Source: Novosphingobium acidiphilum DSM 19966
GTDB lineage: Bacteria; Pseudomonadota; Alphaproteobacteria; Sphingomonadales; Sphingomonadaceae
Assembly: GCF_000429005.1 (NCBI RefSeq)
Contig: NZ_AUBA01000003.1
Location: forward strand, 124,001 to 188,000
Length of the DNA: 64,000 nt
Direction: 5' to 3'
Shown here: in pieces, positions 1 to 9,116 of the stretch
Numbering within the stretch: the stretch's first letter is position 1
Layout of the letters: every line of letters begins with the position of its first letter
The notes under the pieces: model-generated
Told to the model about the DNA's origin: nothing
Databases searched by the model: none
Seen by the model: the letters and a program-made list of their open reading frames with translations, nothing else
Position numbers and translations under genes: made by a program

Positions 1-2
1 AT

Positions 3-914
3 CTCAATCCGCCGATGACCGATATGGCAGGCGTTGCCGCCTATCGCGCGCGGATCGTCGAGGCGGTGGGCCAGGGCAGCGATTTTGCCCCGCTGATGAC
101 GCTGTACCTGACCGATGACACAGATCCCGACGAAGTGGCACGCGGCCATGCGGCGGGCGTGTTCGTGGCGGCCAAGCTATACCCGGCGCATGCCACCACC
201 GGATCGGCGCACGGGGTGACCGATATCGCGCGGATCTATCCGGTGCTCGAACGCATGGCCGAAATCGGCATGCCGCTGCTGATCCATGGCGAAGTGACCG
301 ATGCCGATGTCGATATCTTTGACCGCGAAGCCGTGTTCATCGCGCGCACGCTGACCCGGCTGATTGCCGATCTGCCCGGATTGCGTGTGGTGTTCGAACA
401 TATCACCACCGCCGAAGCCGCCGACTTCGTGCGTGATGCGGGCCCCAATGTCGCTGCGACGATCACCCCGCAACACTTGCATATCAACCGCAATGCCATG
501 CTGGTCGGCGGCATCCGCCCGCATGCCTATTGCCTGCCGGTGGCCAAGCGCGAACATCACCGCCAGGCGCTGCGCACGCTGGCGACATCGGGGTTCGATC
601 GCGTGTTCCTGGGCACCGACACCGCGCCCCATGCGCAGCATCTGAAAGAAGCGGCGTGCGGCTGTGCCGGGCTGTTCAACGCTCCGTTCGCGCTGGAAAG
701 CTATGCCACGGTGTTCGAGGAAGAGGGCGCGCTTGACCGGTTCGAGGCGTTCGCTTCGCGCAATGGCCCGGCGTTCTATCGCCTGCCGGTGAACACGCAG
801 ACCGTGACGCTGGTGCGCGAACCGGTCACTGTGCCCGCCAGCTATGACTGCAACGGCACGACGATCGTGCCGTTTCACGCCGGCGAAACGCTTAATTGGC
901 GGTTTGCCGGATAG
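3..914 (+). CDS. pyrC: Dihydroorotase, 5'-truncated by window edge
   Basis: Catalyses reversible cyclisation of N-carbamoyl-aspartate to dihydroorotate in pyrimidine synthesis, in the cytoplasm. The reading frame is open from the first bases, so the start and the N-terminal HxH metal pair lie before the window; about 303 residues are present of the roughly 345 usual for the homodimeric PyrC class. Visible landmarks are the lysine that becomes the carbamylated metal bridge (FVAAKLYPAHATTGSAHGV), metal histidines in LLIHGEV and VVFEHITT, and the catalytic aspartate in FLGTDTAPHA. These match the E. coli PyrC order. The next gene is convergent, so the 3' end here is the end of its unit. Identification is firm; only completeness is unknown. 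Confidence 0.96.
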   Translation, partial: LNPPMTDMAGVAAYRARIVEAVGQGSDFAPLMTLYLTDDTDPDEVARGHAAGVFVAAKLYPAHATTGSAHGVTDIARIYPVLERMAEIGMPLLIHGEVTDADVDIFDREAVFIARTLTRLIADLPGLRVVFEHITTAEAADFVRDAGPNVAATITPQHLHINRNAMLVGGIRPHAYCLPVAKREHHRQALRTLATSGFDRVFLGTDTAPHAQHLKEAACGCAGLFNAPFALESYATVFEEEGALDRFEAFASRNGPAFYRLPVNTQTVTLVREPVTVPASYDCNGTTIVPFHAGETLNWRFAG

Positions 915-951
915 ACAAGCGTTGGGCTGATGCGCAAGGCAGACCCCACGG

Positions 952-1857
952 TCAGCGCGCCAAACGGTTGCGCCGCCAGATATCCCACACGAACAGCGCC
1001 AGCGCGATCCAGATCAGCACGAAACAGGCGACGCGCAGCGTATCGAGCGTTTCGCCCAGCACGATGCCGATCAGGAATACGATCGTCGGTGCCGTGAATT
1101 GCAGAAACCCCAGCGTCGACAGCGCCAGATTGCGTGCCGCCACCGCAAACAGGATCAGCGGCACCGCGGTGATCAACCCCGATGATACCAGCAGCACCGG
1201 CGTCAACCCGCCGCCGCCCATCGCCGACACGGCGGCCCCTTGCGTGGTGCCATAGGCCCAGAATGCGGCGAGCGGGTACAGCACCATGGTTTCGATCGTC
1301 AGCCCGGTGATCGCCTTGACCGGGGTGGTCTTGCGCATCAGGCCATACAGAGAAAACGTGACCGCAAGCGAAAGCGCGGTGCCCAGCATGGCAATCGCCC
1401 CGCCCAGCAACAGCGTGATCCCCGCCGCCGCGATGGCAACAGCGGTCCATTGCCGCCACGACAGGCGTTCGCCCAGAAACAGCGTGCCCAGTGCGACATT
1501 GACCAGCGGATTGATGTAATAGCCAAGGCTGGTCGCCAGCACGTGGCCGTGGACGACGGCGGCAACATAAAGCGTCCAGTTGGTGCCCACCAGCAGCGCG
1601 CTGACCACCAGGCGCAGCACCAGGCGCGGCTGGCGCAAGGTGGTGACAAGGTCGTTCCAGCCCTTGCTGATGGATACGAACACCAGGCACACGGGCAAAG
1701 TGAACACCACGCGCCAGGCCACCACGTCCAGCGGCGGCACAGCGTGCAGCAGATGGAACAGGATCGGCATGAAGCCCCAGATGATATAGGCCGACAGCCC
1801 GGCGATCAGGCCGGTGCGGGTGTGGTGGGCGGCGTTTGCAGTCATGCGCGGTGCCAT
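952..1857 (-). CDS. rarD: RarD/EamA-family drug/metabolite transporter permease
   Basis: Inner-membrane permease of the DMT superfamily, RarD branch; substrate unknown (family members are annotated as chloramphenicol-sensitivity proteins). The 301-residue protein has about ten hydrophobic segments in two EamA halves and family signatures such as SAYIIWGFMPILFHLL near the N-terminus, VGTNWTLYVAAVVHGHVLATSLGYYINPL in the middle and SLYGLMRK before the second half. An open frame extends upstream to 1932 but the added residues are not hydrophobic and have no family match, so I start at the ATG at 1857 (1845 is also possible). It converges with pyrC and no operon partner is evident. Confidence 0.9.
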   Translation of the reverse strand: MAPRMTANAAHHTRTGLIAGLSAYIIWGFMPILFHLLHAVPPLDVVAWRVVFTLPVCLVFVSISKGWNDLVTTLRQPRLVLRLVVSALLVGTNWTLYVAAVVHGHVLATSLGYYINPLVNVALGTLFLGERLSWRQWTAVAIAAAGITLLLGGAIAMLGTALSLAVTFSLYGLMRKTTPVKAITGLTIETMVLYPLAAFWAYGTTQGAAVSAMGGGGLTPVLLVSSGLITAVPLILFAVAARNLALSTLGFLQFTAPTIVFLIGIVLGETLDTLRVACFVLIWIALALFVWDIWRRNRLAR

Positions 1858-2031
1858 GGCAGGCGGGTTCGAACGCTGGCAAGGCAAGCGCGCGAAATAT
1901 CTGGTCAGGAAAACGCGTTCCACCAGGTTCATTCTTCATTCGTTCATGTTGGACGACCTAAACATGAACAATCGAACGATCCCGCAGCACGATCCCACCG
2001 GGCGCCGTTCGATCGAACAGGATGAAGTGCC

Positions 2032-2271
2032 ATGATGACTTTGTCGAAAACGCTCGTTGCCCGTGTTGCGCTGGGACTGGTCGCGCTGACCGGGGTGGTT
2101 GCCGCGGTGCCCGCATCAGCCCGGCCTTATGAAGGTCGCCAGGGCTGGAGCCACGAACGCGATTATGGCGGCCGCGGCTATGACGAAGGCTATCGCTATC
2201 ACCGCGACTGGCGCGAAATGCGCCATCATGACCGGATGATCGAATGGCGCGATGGATATTTTCGCCGCTGA
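2032..2271 (+). CDS. Small exported Arg/Tyr/His-rich protein
   Basis: A 79-residue protein of unknown function. Residues 1-31 form a typical signal peptide (basic start, hydrophobic core, AVPASA cleavage context). The short mature part is rich in Arg, Tyr, Gly, His and Asp (RGYDEGYRYHRDWREMRHHDR) and has no cysteines. Such small exported proteins are common in sphingomonads and often sit in the periplasm; a role in envelope stress or metal or nucleic-acid binding would be speculation. Two adjacent ATGs (2032 and 2035) could start it. It is preceded by about 170 bases of likely promoter region shared with the divergent permease. Confidence 0.7.
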   Translation: MMTLSKTLVARVALGLVALTGVVAAVPASARPYEGRQGWSHERDYGGRGYDEGYRYHRDWREMRHHDRMIEWRDGYFRR

Positions 2272-2341
2272 TCGGCTGGGGCAGGGGGCCATGCCGTCCT
2301 TGGACACCGGGTGTTAACGCGATCCGGGTGACAAGGGCGGC

Positions 2342-2569
2342 ATGACGTTGCGCTCTGCCCTGTTGTTGATGGTGTTGCTGCTTGGCGGTTGCAATGCGCC
2401 GGCACCTGCCGTGCAGGACGCGCCGCGCGATCCGGTGATGCGCGCGGCGCTGCAGGCGCCACTGCTGGTCGATCCCGATCTGTCGCAACAAAACGCGCGA
2501 AACCTGGCGATTGTGCCTCCGGGGCCGATGACTCCGCCGCACCCGATCGCGCGCGACAAAGCGCCCTGA
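2342..2569 (+). CDS. Small predicted lipoprotein
   Basis: A 75-residue protein with a short basic N-terminus, a hydrophobic core and a lipobox LLGGC, so Cys 17 should be lipidated after signal peptidase II cleavage. The mature part is Pro/Ala-rich (PAPAVQDAPRDP, PPGPMTPPHP) without a recognised domain. It lies 70 bases after the small exported protein and ends six bases before the convergent AstD-like gene. Function is unknown; the lipobox is the only strong evidence. Confidence 0.7.
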   Translation: MTLRSALLLMVLLLGGCNAPAPAVQDAPRDPVMRAALQAPLLVDPDLSQQNARNLAIVPPGPMTPPHPIARDKAP

Positions 2570-2575
2570 CCGGGG

Positions 2576-4006
2576 CTACACGTCCTTCAGGCCGACGCCG
2601 ATCCCCGCCCTTGGCTGATCGAGTTCGGCCGATGCCACCGGATAGGCACACGAATCCGCGGTGTAATAGGCCGCCGGGCGATGGTTGCCCGACAGGCCGA
2701 CACCGCCCAGCGGTGCGCCCGTCGAATGGGCGTGGGTCGGCCGGTTCCAGTTGATGACCCCGGCGCGCACTTGCGACCAGAACCGGTTGTAATCCTGCGG
2801 CGATCCGCCGACCAGCGCAGCGCACAAGCCGAACCGCGTGGCATTGGCCTCGGCAATCGCGCCCTCAAAATCATCCACCGCCACGACTTGCAGCAACGGA
2901 CCGAACAGTTCCACATCGGGGCGTTCATTCATCCGCGTCACATCGATGATTGCGGGGCTGAGGAACGGGTTGGCCTCGTCCAGCCGGACCAGGTGCTTGA
3001 TCGCGCGCCCGCCATTGGACAGCAGATAGACAAAGCTTTCGGTCAGGCCGTCGGCCGCGCGATTGTCCATGACCGGTCCCATGAACGGCGCCGGATCGTC
3101 GAACGGGGCGCCCACGATCAGGCGGTCGGCCAGGCGGCGCACCTCTTCGATCAGATCATCGGCCAGCGCGGACTGCACGATCAGCCGGCGTGCAGAGGTG
3201 CAGCGTTGTCCTGCGCTGGCAAAGGCCGATTGCACCACCAGCACCGCGGCATCGGCAATCTTGGGCGTATCCCACACCACGATGGGATTGTTGCCGCCCA
3301 TTTCCAGCGCGACCAGTTTGCCGGGATTGGCCGCCAGCCTGCGGTTGATGGCAATCCCCACATGCGCCGACCCGGTGAACAGCACGCCGTCGATGTCGTC
3401 GTGCGCGGCCAGCGCCTTGCCCTCGTCGGGGCCACCTGCCACCATCTGCACCACGGTCGCCGAAATTCCGGCGCGGTGAAAACATTGCACCAGCAGCTCG
3501 GCGCTGCCAGTCGCGCGTTCCGAGGGTTTGAACACCACCACGTTGCCGGCGATCAGCGCCGGTACGATCTGTGCCACCGGCGCCGCGACCGGGCTGCTTG
3601 CAGGCGTGATGACGGCCAGCACGCCGTGCGGTTTGTGGCGCAGTGCGGCGCTGCCCTGCAAGGCGCTGTCCAGCCGGCGCTGTGCGGTGCGATCGGCATA
3701 AGCGCGCACCGCCACTTCGACCCGGGCCACCGCATCTTCGACCTCGCCGCGGGTTTCCCACAAGGGGCGCCCGGTTTCGCGCGCGATCAACGTGGCCAGA
3801 CGATCGTGTTCGCGGCGCAGTGCGTTGGCAAAACGGCGCACCAGCTCGATGCGGTTGGAATGCGGCTGCGCCGCCCAGGCCGGCCACGCGCGTTGTGCGC
3901 GCGCCACCGCGTCGTCGATATCGCCAACCGGCCCGGTCCATACCGGCGCCCCGGTTGCCGGTTCGTGGGAAATGAGTGTGCCCGATGCCACGCCTTGCCG
4001 ATCCAT
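2576..4006 (-). CDS. astD: AstD-like succinylglutamate-semialdehyde dehydrogenase, altered active site
   Basis: Aldehyde dehydrogenase of the AstD family, which oxidises N-succinylglutamate 5-semialdehyde with NAD in arginine catabolism. The 476-residue length and the segments SGTLISHEPATGAPVW, LVALEMGGNNP (general base Glu), SAFASAGQRCTSARRL (nucleophile Cys), VVFKPSE and ELFGPLLQV are typical. The conserved PYNFP motif, whose Asn stabilises the thiohemiacetal oxyanion, reads PASSP at residues 135-139, so the Asn is replaced by Ser 137. No other ast genes are in view. It follows selO by 12 bases on the same strand, so the two are probably co-transcribed. It may be a slow or repurposed ALDH; family assignment is good, substrate is inferred. 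Confidence 0.82.
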   Translation of the reverse strand: MDRQGVASGTLISHEPATGAPVWTGPVGDIDDAVARAQRAWPAWAAQPHSNRIELVRRFANALRREHDRLATLIARETGRPLWETRGEVEDAVARVEVAVRAYADRTAQRRLDSALQGSAALRHKPHGVLAVITPASSPVAAPVAQIVPALIAGNVVVFKPSERATGSAELLVQCFHRAGISATVVQMVAGGPDEGKALAAHDDIDGVLFTGSAHVGIAINRRLAANPGKLVALEMGGNNPIVVWDTPKIADAAVLVVQSAFASAGQRCTSARRLIVQSALADDLIEEVRRLADRLIVGAPFDDPAPFMGPVMDNRAADGLTESFVYLLSNGGRAIKHLVRLDEANPFLSPAIIDVTRMNERPDVELFGPLLQVVAVDDFEGAIAEANATRFGLCAALVGGSPQDYNRFWSQVRAGVINWNRPTHAHSTGAPLGGVGLSGNHRPAAYYTADSCAYPVASAELDQPRAGIGVGLKDV

Positions 4007-4018
4007 CCTGCCTTGCGT

Positions 4019-5404
4019 CTACAAATCCGCTGCCGCGTGTCCTGCCGGCGGCAGAGCCGGTGCGCAGGCTTGTCCCATGCGCCGGATAGCGGCAACCTTG
4101 GCGTGAAACGCGCCCCAGTCATCGTGTTCGGCAATGTCTGCCCAGATCGCCTCCACATCGTCGATCAACAGGGTTTGCGCAAGATCATCGGACCAATATG
4201 GATGTTCGCCATGCGCGGGCTGATACGCGGCCAGCGCCTCGGCCAGAATGCCGGTCGCCGCGCGCCCGCCGCGATGCGCGTGGAAAAACGCGTCGGGGCC
4301 CTGGGCTGTATCAACCATCGTCTTTTCGCACACCGCGATCATCGCGCTGTCTTCATCGACGCCGCGCGGGATCACCCCCAGCCGCCAGCACCAGCGGCGC
4401 GCCATGGCAGCACGGTACACTTCGGGAAAACGGCCCAGGGCCGTGATCAGCGGCGGTGCCTGTTCGACCAGCCGCAGCGCAACCGCCAATTGCCCGCAGT
4501 TCCAGTGCAGCGTTTGCGGTTGGCGGCCAAAGGCATAGAGTTTCTGGTGGTCGAAATAGGCGGCGGTAAAGTTCGCATCCCAGCGCGGCAGCCAACGCCA
4601 GGGGCCATAGTCGAAGCTTTCGCCCGAAATGTTCATGTTGTCGGTGTTGAGCACGCCGTGGACAAAGCCCGCGACCATCCATTGCGCGGCCAGATCGGCC
4701 AGGCGTTCGACCACGTGTTCAAGCAGGCGCGCGGCCGGGCTGGCGCCGTCCGTTCCGGCGGGGCCCGGAAACGTGGTCAGGCAATAGTCGATCAGCGCAT
4801 GCATCTCGTCGCGGGCGTCAAGCGCGAGCAGGCGCTGAAACGTGCCGATCCGGATGTGTCCGTGGCTTTGCCGCACCAGGACCGCCGACCGGGTGGGCGA
4901 AGGCTCGTCACCGCGCCACAGGTTTTCGCCGGTTTCGATCACGCTCAGCGTGCGGCTGGTGTTGACCCCCAGCGCTTCGAGCATTTCGGTTGCCAGCACT
5001 TCGCGCACCGCGCCCTTCAGCGTCAGGCGGCCATCGCCCTGCCGGCTCCACGGGGTCTGCCCCGATCCCTTGGTGCCCAGATCTAGCAGGCGATCGGTGT
5101 CATCGCGCACTTGCGCAAACAGAAATCCGCGCCCGTCGCCCAGATCGGGGTTGTACACCTGGAACTGGTGGCCGTGATAGCGCAGCGCCAAAGGTTGCGG
5201 CAGATTGCCGGGCAGGGGCACAAACCGGCCGAAATGGGCAATCCATTGCGCATCATCGAGCCCGGCCAGGCCGACGTGCGCGGCGGCACGGTCGTTGCGC
5301 CAGCGCAGCCGTGTTTCGGGAAAATCGGCCGCGTGCACCGGATCGCCCAACCACGGTGCCAAACTCAGGATACGCGGATCGGGGCGATAGGCAGGGTCGG
5401 TCAT
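4019..5404 (-). CDS. selO: Protein adenylyltransferase SelO (YdiU)
   Basis: Pseudokinase-fold enzyme that transfers AMP to Ser/Thr/Tyr of proteins, linked to redox homeostasis and glutaredoxin in E. coli. The 461-residue protein has the family N-terminus (LRYHGHQFQVYNPDLGDGRG), the nucleotide-pocket segment DLGTKGSGQTPWSRQGDGR, and the catalytic/metal loop HGVLNTDNMNISGESFDYGP. Length is close to the usual 480. No selenocysteine or C-terminal Cys is present, as in most bacterial forms; the tail is Pro/Ala-rich. The AstD-like gene starts 12 bases downstream. A 166-base divergent region separates it from the glycosyltransferase. Confidence 0.95.
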   Translation of the reverse strand: MTDPAYRPDPRILSLAPWLGDPVHAADFPETRLRWRNDRAAAHVGLAGLDDAQWIAHFGRFVPLPGNLPQPLALRYHGHQFQVYNPDLGDGRGFLFAQVRDDTDRLLDLGTKGSGQTPWSRQGDGRLTLKGAVREVLATEMLEALGVNTSRTLSVIETGENLWRGDEPSPTRSAVLVRQSHGHIRIGTFQRLLALDARDEMHALIDYCLTTFPGPAGTDGASPAARLLEHVVERLADLAAQWMVAGFVHGVLNTDNMNISGESFDYGPWRWLPRWDANFTAAYFDHQKLYAFGRQPQTLHWNCGQLAVALRLVEQAPPLITALGRFPEVYRAAMARRWCWRLGVIPRGVDEDSAMIAVCEKTMVDTAQGPDAFFHAHRGGRAATGILAEALAAYQPAHGEHPYWSDDLAQTLLIDDVEAIWADIAEHDDWGAFHAKVAAIRRMGQACAPALPPAGHAAADL

Positions 5405-5570
5405 TGCGCTGCTTGTGCGGGTTTAGCTGCGCGGGCGCAAGCTTTTGCCCAATGGTGGCTTGCGAATCGTCGGCTTTGCCCGCAACCGGTCAGACCATGG
5501 GCGCACGCTTCGACTCTATCTGGCAAAGCAACGCCGGGCCATCGGCGCGGTGCCCGCAGGACGCGGCGGC

Positions 5571-6722
5571 GTGACCGGCCGTCCGCCGCATATCCTGCAC
5601 CTGCATTCAACCTTTGCCACAGGCGGCAAGGAACGTCGTGCGGTGGCGCTGATCAACCGGTTCGGCCCTGCGGCCAGCCATTCGATCGTGTCGGCCATGC
5701 CCCAGGCGATGGGCGCACGCGATCTGATCGCGCCCGGCATCGCGGTGCATTACCCGTTCGGATTTCCCCCGCTGGCAGGCCGGTTCGGGGTGCGGCGGTT
5801 GCAGACGCTGGCGCGTGCGATGCGCGGTTTTGACCTGATCCTGACCTACAACTGGGGGGCGATGGATGCCTGCATGGCGCACGCGCTGTTCGGGCCGATG
5901 CAGGGCCTGGCCCCGCTGATCCACCACGAAGACGGCTTCAACGCCGACGAGGCGCAAGGCCTGAAATGGCAACGCAACTGGTACCGCCGCCTGGCGCTGG
6001 CGCGCGCGCACGCGCTGGTGGTGCCGTCGAACCTGCTCGAATCGATCGCGCTTGGCCCCTGGGCGCAGCCGTCGGGGCGGGTGCACCGCATCGCCAACGG
6101 GATCGACACCGCGCGCTATGCCCCGGCGCGCCGAAAACCGCGCGCCGATGCCTTGCCCGGCGCGGTCAAACAGCCGGGAACCAAATGGCTGGGCACGCTG
6201 GCCGGGCTGCGTCGGGTAAAGAACCTGCCGCGGCTGGTGCGTGCGTTTGCTGCGATGGCGCCCGACTGGCAACTGGTGATCGTGGGCGATGGCCCCGAAC
6301 GCGAAGCAATCGCCGCCGAGGCGCGGCGGCTGGGTCTGTCGGACCGGGTGCATCTGCCGGGTCATGTCGGTGATCCCGCCACGGCGATCGGCCTGTTCGA
6401 CCTGTTTGCGCTGTCGTCCGACAGCGAACAGGCACCGTTGTCGGTGATCGAGGCGATGGCGGCGGGCCTTGCCGTGGCCAGCCCGGCGGTTGGCGACGTG
6501 ATGCAGATGGTCTCGGACGAAAACGCCGCATTGATTACGCCGGCCGGCGACGAGGCGGCGCTGGCCGCGGCACTGATGCGGCTGGGCGCCGATGCAGACC
6601 TGCGCGCACGGATTGGTGCGGCCAATCGCGCGCGGGCGCAAACCACCTTTGACGAGGCGGCGATGGCCGCGCGCTATGCGCAATTGTATGGTGCAGCGCT
6701 GGGCAGGCCCGAATTTGGCTGA
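5571..6722 (+). CDS. GT4-family glycosyltransferase
   Basis: Retaining glycosyltransferase of the GT-B fold, probably acting on envelope or exopolysaccharide glycans; donor and acceptor unknown. The conserved N-terminal domain begins at HILHLHSTFATGGKERR, which supports the GTG at 5571 (383 residues) rather than the longer open frame from 5445, whose first 42 codons show no family similarity. The C-terminal domain has the nucleotide-sugar motif LVIVGDGPEREAI and the E-x7-E pair in SEQAPLSVIEAMAAG. No other polysaccharide genes are adjacent, so it seems a stand-alone enzyme. Confidence 0.85.
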   Translation: MTGRPPHILHLHSTFATGGKERRAVALINRFGPAASHSIVSAMPQAMGARDLIAPGIAVHYPFGFPPLAGRFGVRRLQTLARAMRGFDLILTYNWGAMDACMAHALFGPMQGLAPLIHHEDGFNADEAQGLKWQRNWYRRLALARAHALVVPSNLLESIALGPWAQPSGRVHRIANGIDTARYAPARRKPRADALPGAVKQPGTKWLGTLAGLRRVKNLPRLVRAFAAMAPDWQLVIVGDGPEREAIAAEARRLGLSDRVHLPGHVGDPATAIGLFDLFALSSDSEQAPLSVIEAMAAGLAVASPAVGDVMQMVSDENAALITPAGDEAALAAALMRLGADADLRARIGAANRARAQTTFDEAAMAARYAQLYGAALGRPEFG

Positions 6723-6867
6723 AATTTGACCCCGATCGCGGTGCGAAGTGCGACGAGCAGTGGCCGGCTGTCGTCATTGAGGTTGAATTGACGCGGCGCT
6801 TCGCTAAACCGCCCGATCACCGTCTGTATTCACGGCATCCGTTCCAGCCGATCCGAAAGCCTTTCTC

Positions 6868-7623
6868 TTGGCCCTGATTCCTAAGAACCCGTCGAACCTT
6901 TCCGATCGCAAGGACGAACGCCGCGCGGCGCAGGAACAGGTGTTTCTGCGCGAAGTCGACGATGCCCTGCGCGAAGATGACGCGGTGCGCCTGTTTCGCC
7001 GCTATGGCACCGTGATCGGCAGCGCCATTCTGGCACTGCTGCTGGCCCTGGCCGGGTGGATGGTGTGGACCAACCACGTCGCGCAAGTCGCCGGCACCAG
7101 GGCCGAGGCGTTTACCGTTGCGCTTGATCAGGTTGCCTCAGGCCGCTGGGACCCGGCGCGGGCCAGCCTTGACCAGATCGCAGCGACCGGCGGCCCGGGC
7201 TATGCCGCGGCGGCCCGGCTGGTTGAAGGGGGTGCTGCGCTCGATCGCAAAAAGCCCGATGACGCCGCAAAGATCTTTGCCGCGGTCGCGGCCGATGCCT
7301 CTGCGCCGCAGCCCTATCGCGATCTTGCAAAGGTGCGCGAAGTGGCAACGAAATTCGATTCGATGAAGCCGCAGGACGTGATCGACCAGCTGAAGCCGCT
7401 GGCCGTGCCGGGCACGCCGTGGTTCGGCAGCGCGGGCGAACTGGTGGCGGTGGCGCAGATGAAGCTGGGTCACAAGGCCGAGGCCGGCGCGATGTTTGCC
7501 GCCATGGCCAAGGATACCGGGGTGCCGTCGTCGTTGCGCGGCCGGGTCCGCCAGCTGGCGCTGCAACTGGGCGCCGATCCGGGGCCGGAACTTTCGTCGG
7601 CCGGGCAGCCGGTTGCGCAATGA
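6868..7623 (+). CDS. YfgM-like membrane-anchored tetratricopeptide protein
   Basis: A 251-residue single-pass protein: about 48 cytoplasmic residues (many charged, DRKDERRAAQEQ), one transmembrane helix (about residues 49-72, VIGSAILALLLALAGWMVW) and a periplasmic TPR-like helical repeat domain rich in Ala/Asp. This matches the YfgM family, an ancillary partner of the SecYEG translocon and periplasmic chaperones. The start is TTG at 6868. It overlaps bamB by four bases (ATGA), so the pair is translationally coupled, as in many proteobacteria. Confidence 0.85.
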   Translation: MALIPKNPSNLSDRKDERRAAQEQVFLREVDDALREDDAVRLFRRYGTVIGSAILALLLALAGWMVWTNHVAQVAGTRAEAFTVALDQVASGRWDPARASLDQIAATGGPGYAAAARLVEGGAALDRKKPDDAAKIFAAVAADASAPQPYRDLAKVREVATKFDSMKPQDVIDQLKPLAVPGTPWFGSAGELVAVAQMKLGHKAEAGAMFAAMAKDTGVPSSLRGRVRQLALQLGADPGPELSSAGQPVAQ

Positions 7624-9017
7624 ACGATCAGGACACAATGATGCCGGGAACGCGCATGCCGATTGACACAATGACCAATTCGCAACCGTCGGTGGCGCGT
7701 CGCGCGCTGGCGATCACCGCGGTGGCGGCGCTGGCGCTGGCGCTGGGTGCCTGCGGCGGCCACAAGCACAAGGTCAAGACCACGCCGACCACCGGGACGC
7801 GCGTGCCGATCCTGTCGCGGATCGAGGCGGGGACCAAAGTCGACGATGCGCTGGCAAGCGTGGCGGTGGTGCTGCCCACCCCGCAGGTGAACACCGAATG
7901 GAGCCAGGGTGGCGGTAACGCTGCCAAGTCCTATGGCCATCTGGCGCTGGGCGACCATCTGCACAAGCTGTGGACGGCCAATATCTCGGGTTCATCGCCG
8001 CTGCGCCGGCTGGCTGCGGCGCCGGTGGTGGGCGATGGCAAACTGTTCGTGATGGACACGCTGGGCGTGCTGCGCGCGTTCAACGCCGACACCGGCCACG
8101 AGCTGTGGAAAACCAGCTTTGACATTCCCGCCGACACCTCGTCGGTGTTTGGCGGCGGCGCGTCGTATGACGATGGCGTGGTCTATATCACCACCGGGCT
8201 TGGCGAAGTGGCCGCGCTCGATGCCGAAAAGGGCAAGATCAAGTGGCGGGTAAAGCCGCTGGGGCCGCTGCGCGGTTCGCCCGCGGTCGGTTACGGTTCG
8301 GTCATCGTGATGACGCAGGACAACCAGATTGCCGCGCTCAACGCGGCCGATGGTGCGACCCAGTGGAACGAATCCGGATCGCTGGCGCAGACCGGCGTGT
8401 TTGGCGTGGCCGCGCCTGCGGTGGCGCAGGGCACGATCGTGGCCGGCTATTCTTCGGGCGAACTGGTCGCCTATCGCTATGAAAACGGACGCCAGCTTTG
8501 GAACGACGCGCTGGCGCGCACCTCGATCGCCACGTCGGTGTCGATCCTGACCGACATCGATGCCGATCCGATCATCGACAATGGCCGGGTCTATGCGTTG
8601 GGCCAGGGCGGACGCATGGCCGCCTACGAACTGGTGACCGGACAGCGCGTGTGGGAGCTTAATCTGGCGGGCATTTCCACCCCGGCGATCGCCGGCGAAT
8701 GGATCTTTGCGCTGACCGATGAAGACAAGCTGCTGTGCATCACCAAGGGCAGCGGCAAAGTGCGCTGGCTGTCGCAATTGCCGCGCTGGCACGTGATCAA
8801 GAAGAAAAAGGGCGATATCTTGTGGACCGGCCCGGTCCTGGCGGGCAACCGCCTGTGGGTGGCCAGTTCCGAAGGCGATATCGCCACGGCGTCGGTCGAC
8901 GATGGAAAGCTGACCAAGGTGTTCCGCGCCGAAGCCGGGTTTACCCTGGCCCCGGTGGTTGCCAACAACACGCTTTACGCGCTCGACAACAGCGGGCGGA
9001 TCACCGCCTATCGCTAA
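7620..9017 (+). CDS. bamB: Outer membrane assembly lipoprotein BamB
   Basis: Lipoprotein of the BAM complex that helps fold outer-membrane beta-barrels. The 465-residue product has a signal sequence with the lipobox ALGAC (Cys about residue 45), followed by PQQ-like beta-propeller blades with repeated W-x-x-x and AxDxxTGxxLW patterns (AFNADTGHELWKTSF, ALDAEKGKIKWR, ALNAADGATQWN, AYRYENGRQLWN, LVTGQRVWEL). An ATG at 7620 overlaps the stop of the upstream gene; internal ATGs at 7638 and 7656 could also start it. A strong hairpin follows. The usual neighbour der is absent here. Confidence 0.94.
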   Translation: MNDQDTMMPGTRMPIDTMTNSQPSVARRALAITAVAALALALGACGGHKHKVKTTPTTGTRVPILSRIEAGTKVDDALASVAVVLPTPQVNTEWSQGGGNAAKSYGHLALGDHLHKLWTANISGSSPLRRLAAAPVVGDGKLFVMDTLGVLRAFNADTGHELWKTSFDIPADTSSVFGGGASYDDGVVYITTGLGEVAALDAEKGKIKWRVKPLGPLRGSPAVGYGSVIVMTQDNQIAALNAADGATQWNESGSLAQTGVFGVAAPAVAQGTIVAGYSSGELVAYRYENGRQLWNDALARTSIATSVSILTDIDADPIIDNGRVYALGQGGRMAAYELVTGQRVWELNLAGISTPAIAGEWIFALTDEDKLLCITKGSGKVRWLSQLPRWHVIKKKKGDILWTGPVLAGNRLWVASSEGDIATASVDDGKLTKVFRAEAGFTLAPVVANNTLYALDNSGRITAYR

Positions 9018-9045
9018 GGCGGTTGGCGGTCTGCCGTTGAAAATC

Positions 9046-9079
9046 ATGAAGCCGGGGATCGCAAGGTTCCCGGCTTCAT
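9046..9079 (+). terminator. Rho-independent-type hairpin after bamB
   Basis: An 11-bp perfect inverted repeat (arms 9046-9056 and 9069-9079, ATGAAGCCGGG and its complement) with a 12-base loop, followed by CCTTTGTT. It lies 28 bases after the bamB stop and is well placed to end the yfgM-bamB transcript. Confidence 0.75.
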
Positions 9080-9116
9080 CCTTTGTTGGGAGCTTGGCGG
9101 CTATGGCGGGTGGGTC

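Noticed and set aside
2681..5086. An 800-codon plus-strand open frame over the AstD-like and selO genes
   Set aside because: Antisense shadow; both minus-strand genes have full family motifs and the plus-strand product is Arg/His/Gln rich without similarity.
5445..5570. N-terminal extension of the glycosyltransferase from an upstream ATG
   Set aside because: The extra 42 residues have no GT4 similarity and the conserved domain starts directly after the GTG at 5571.
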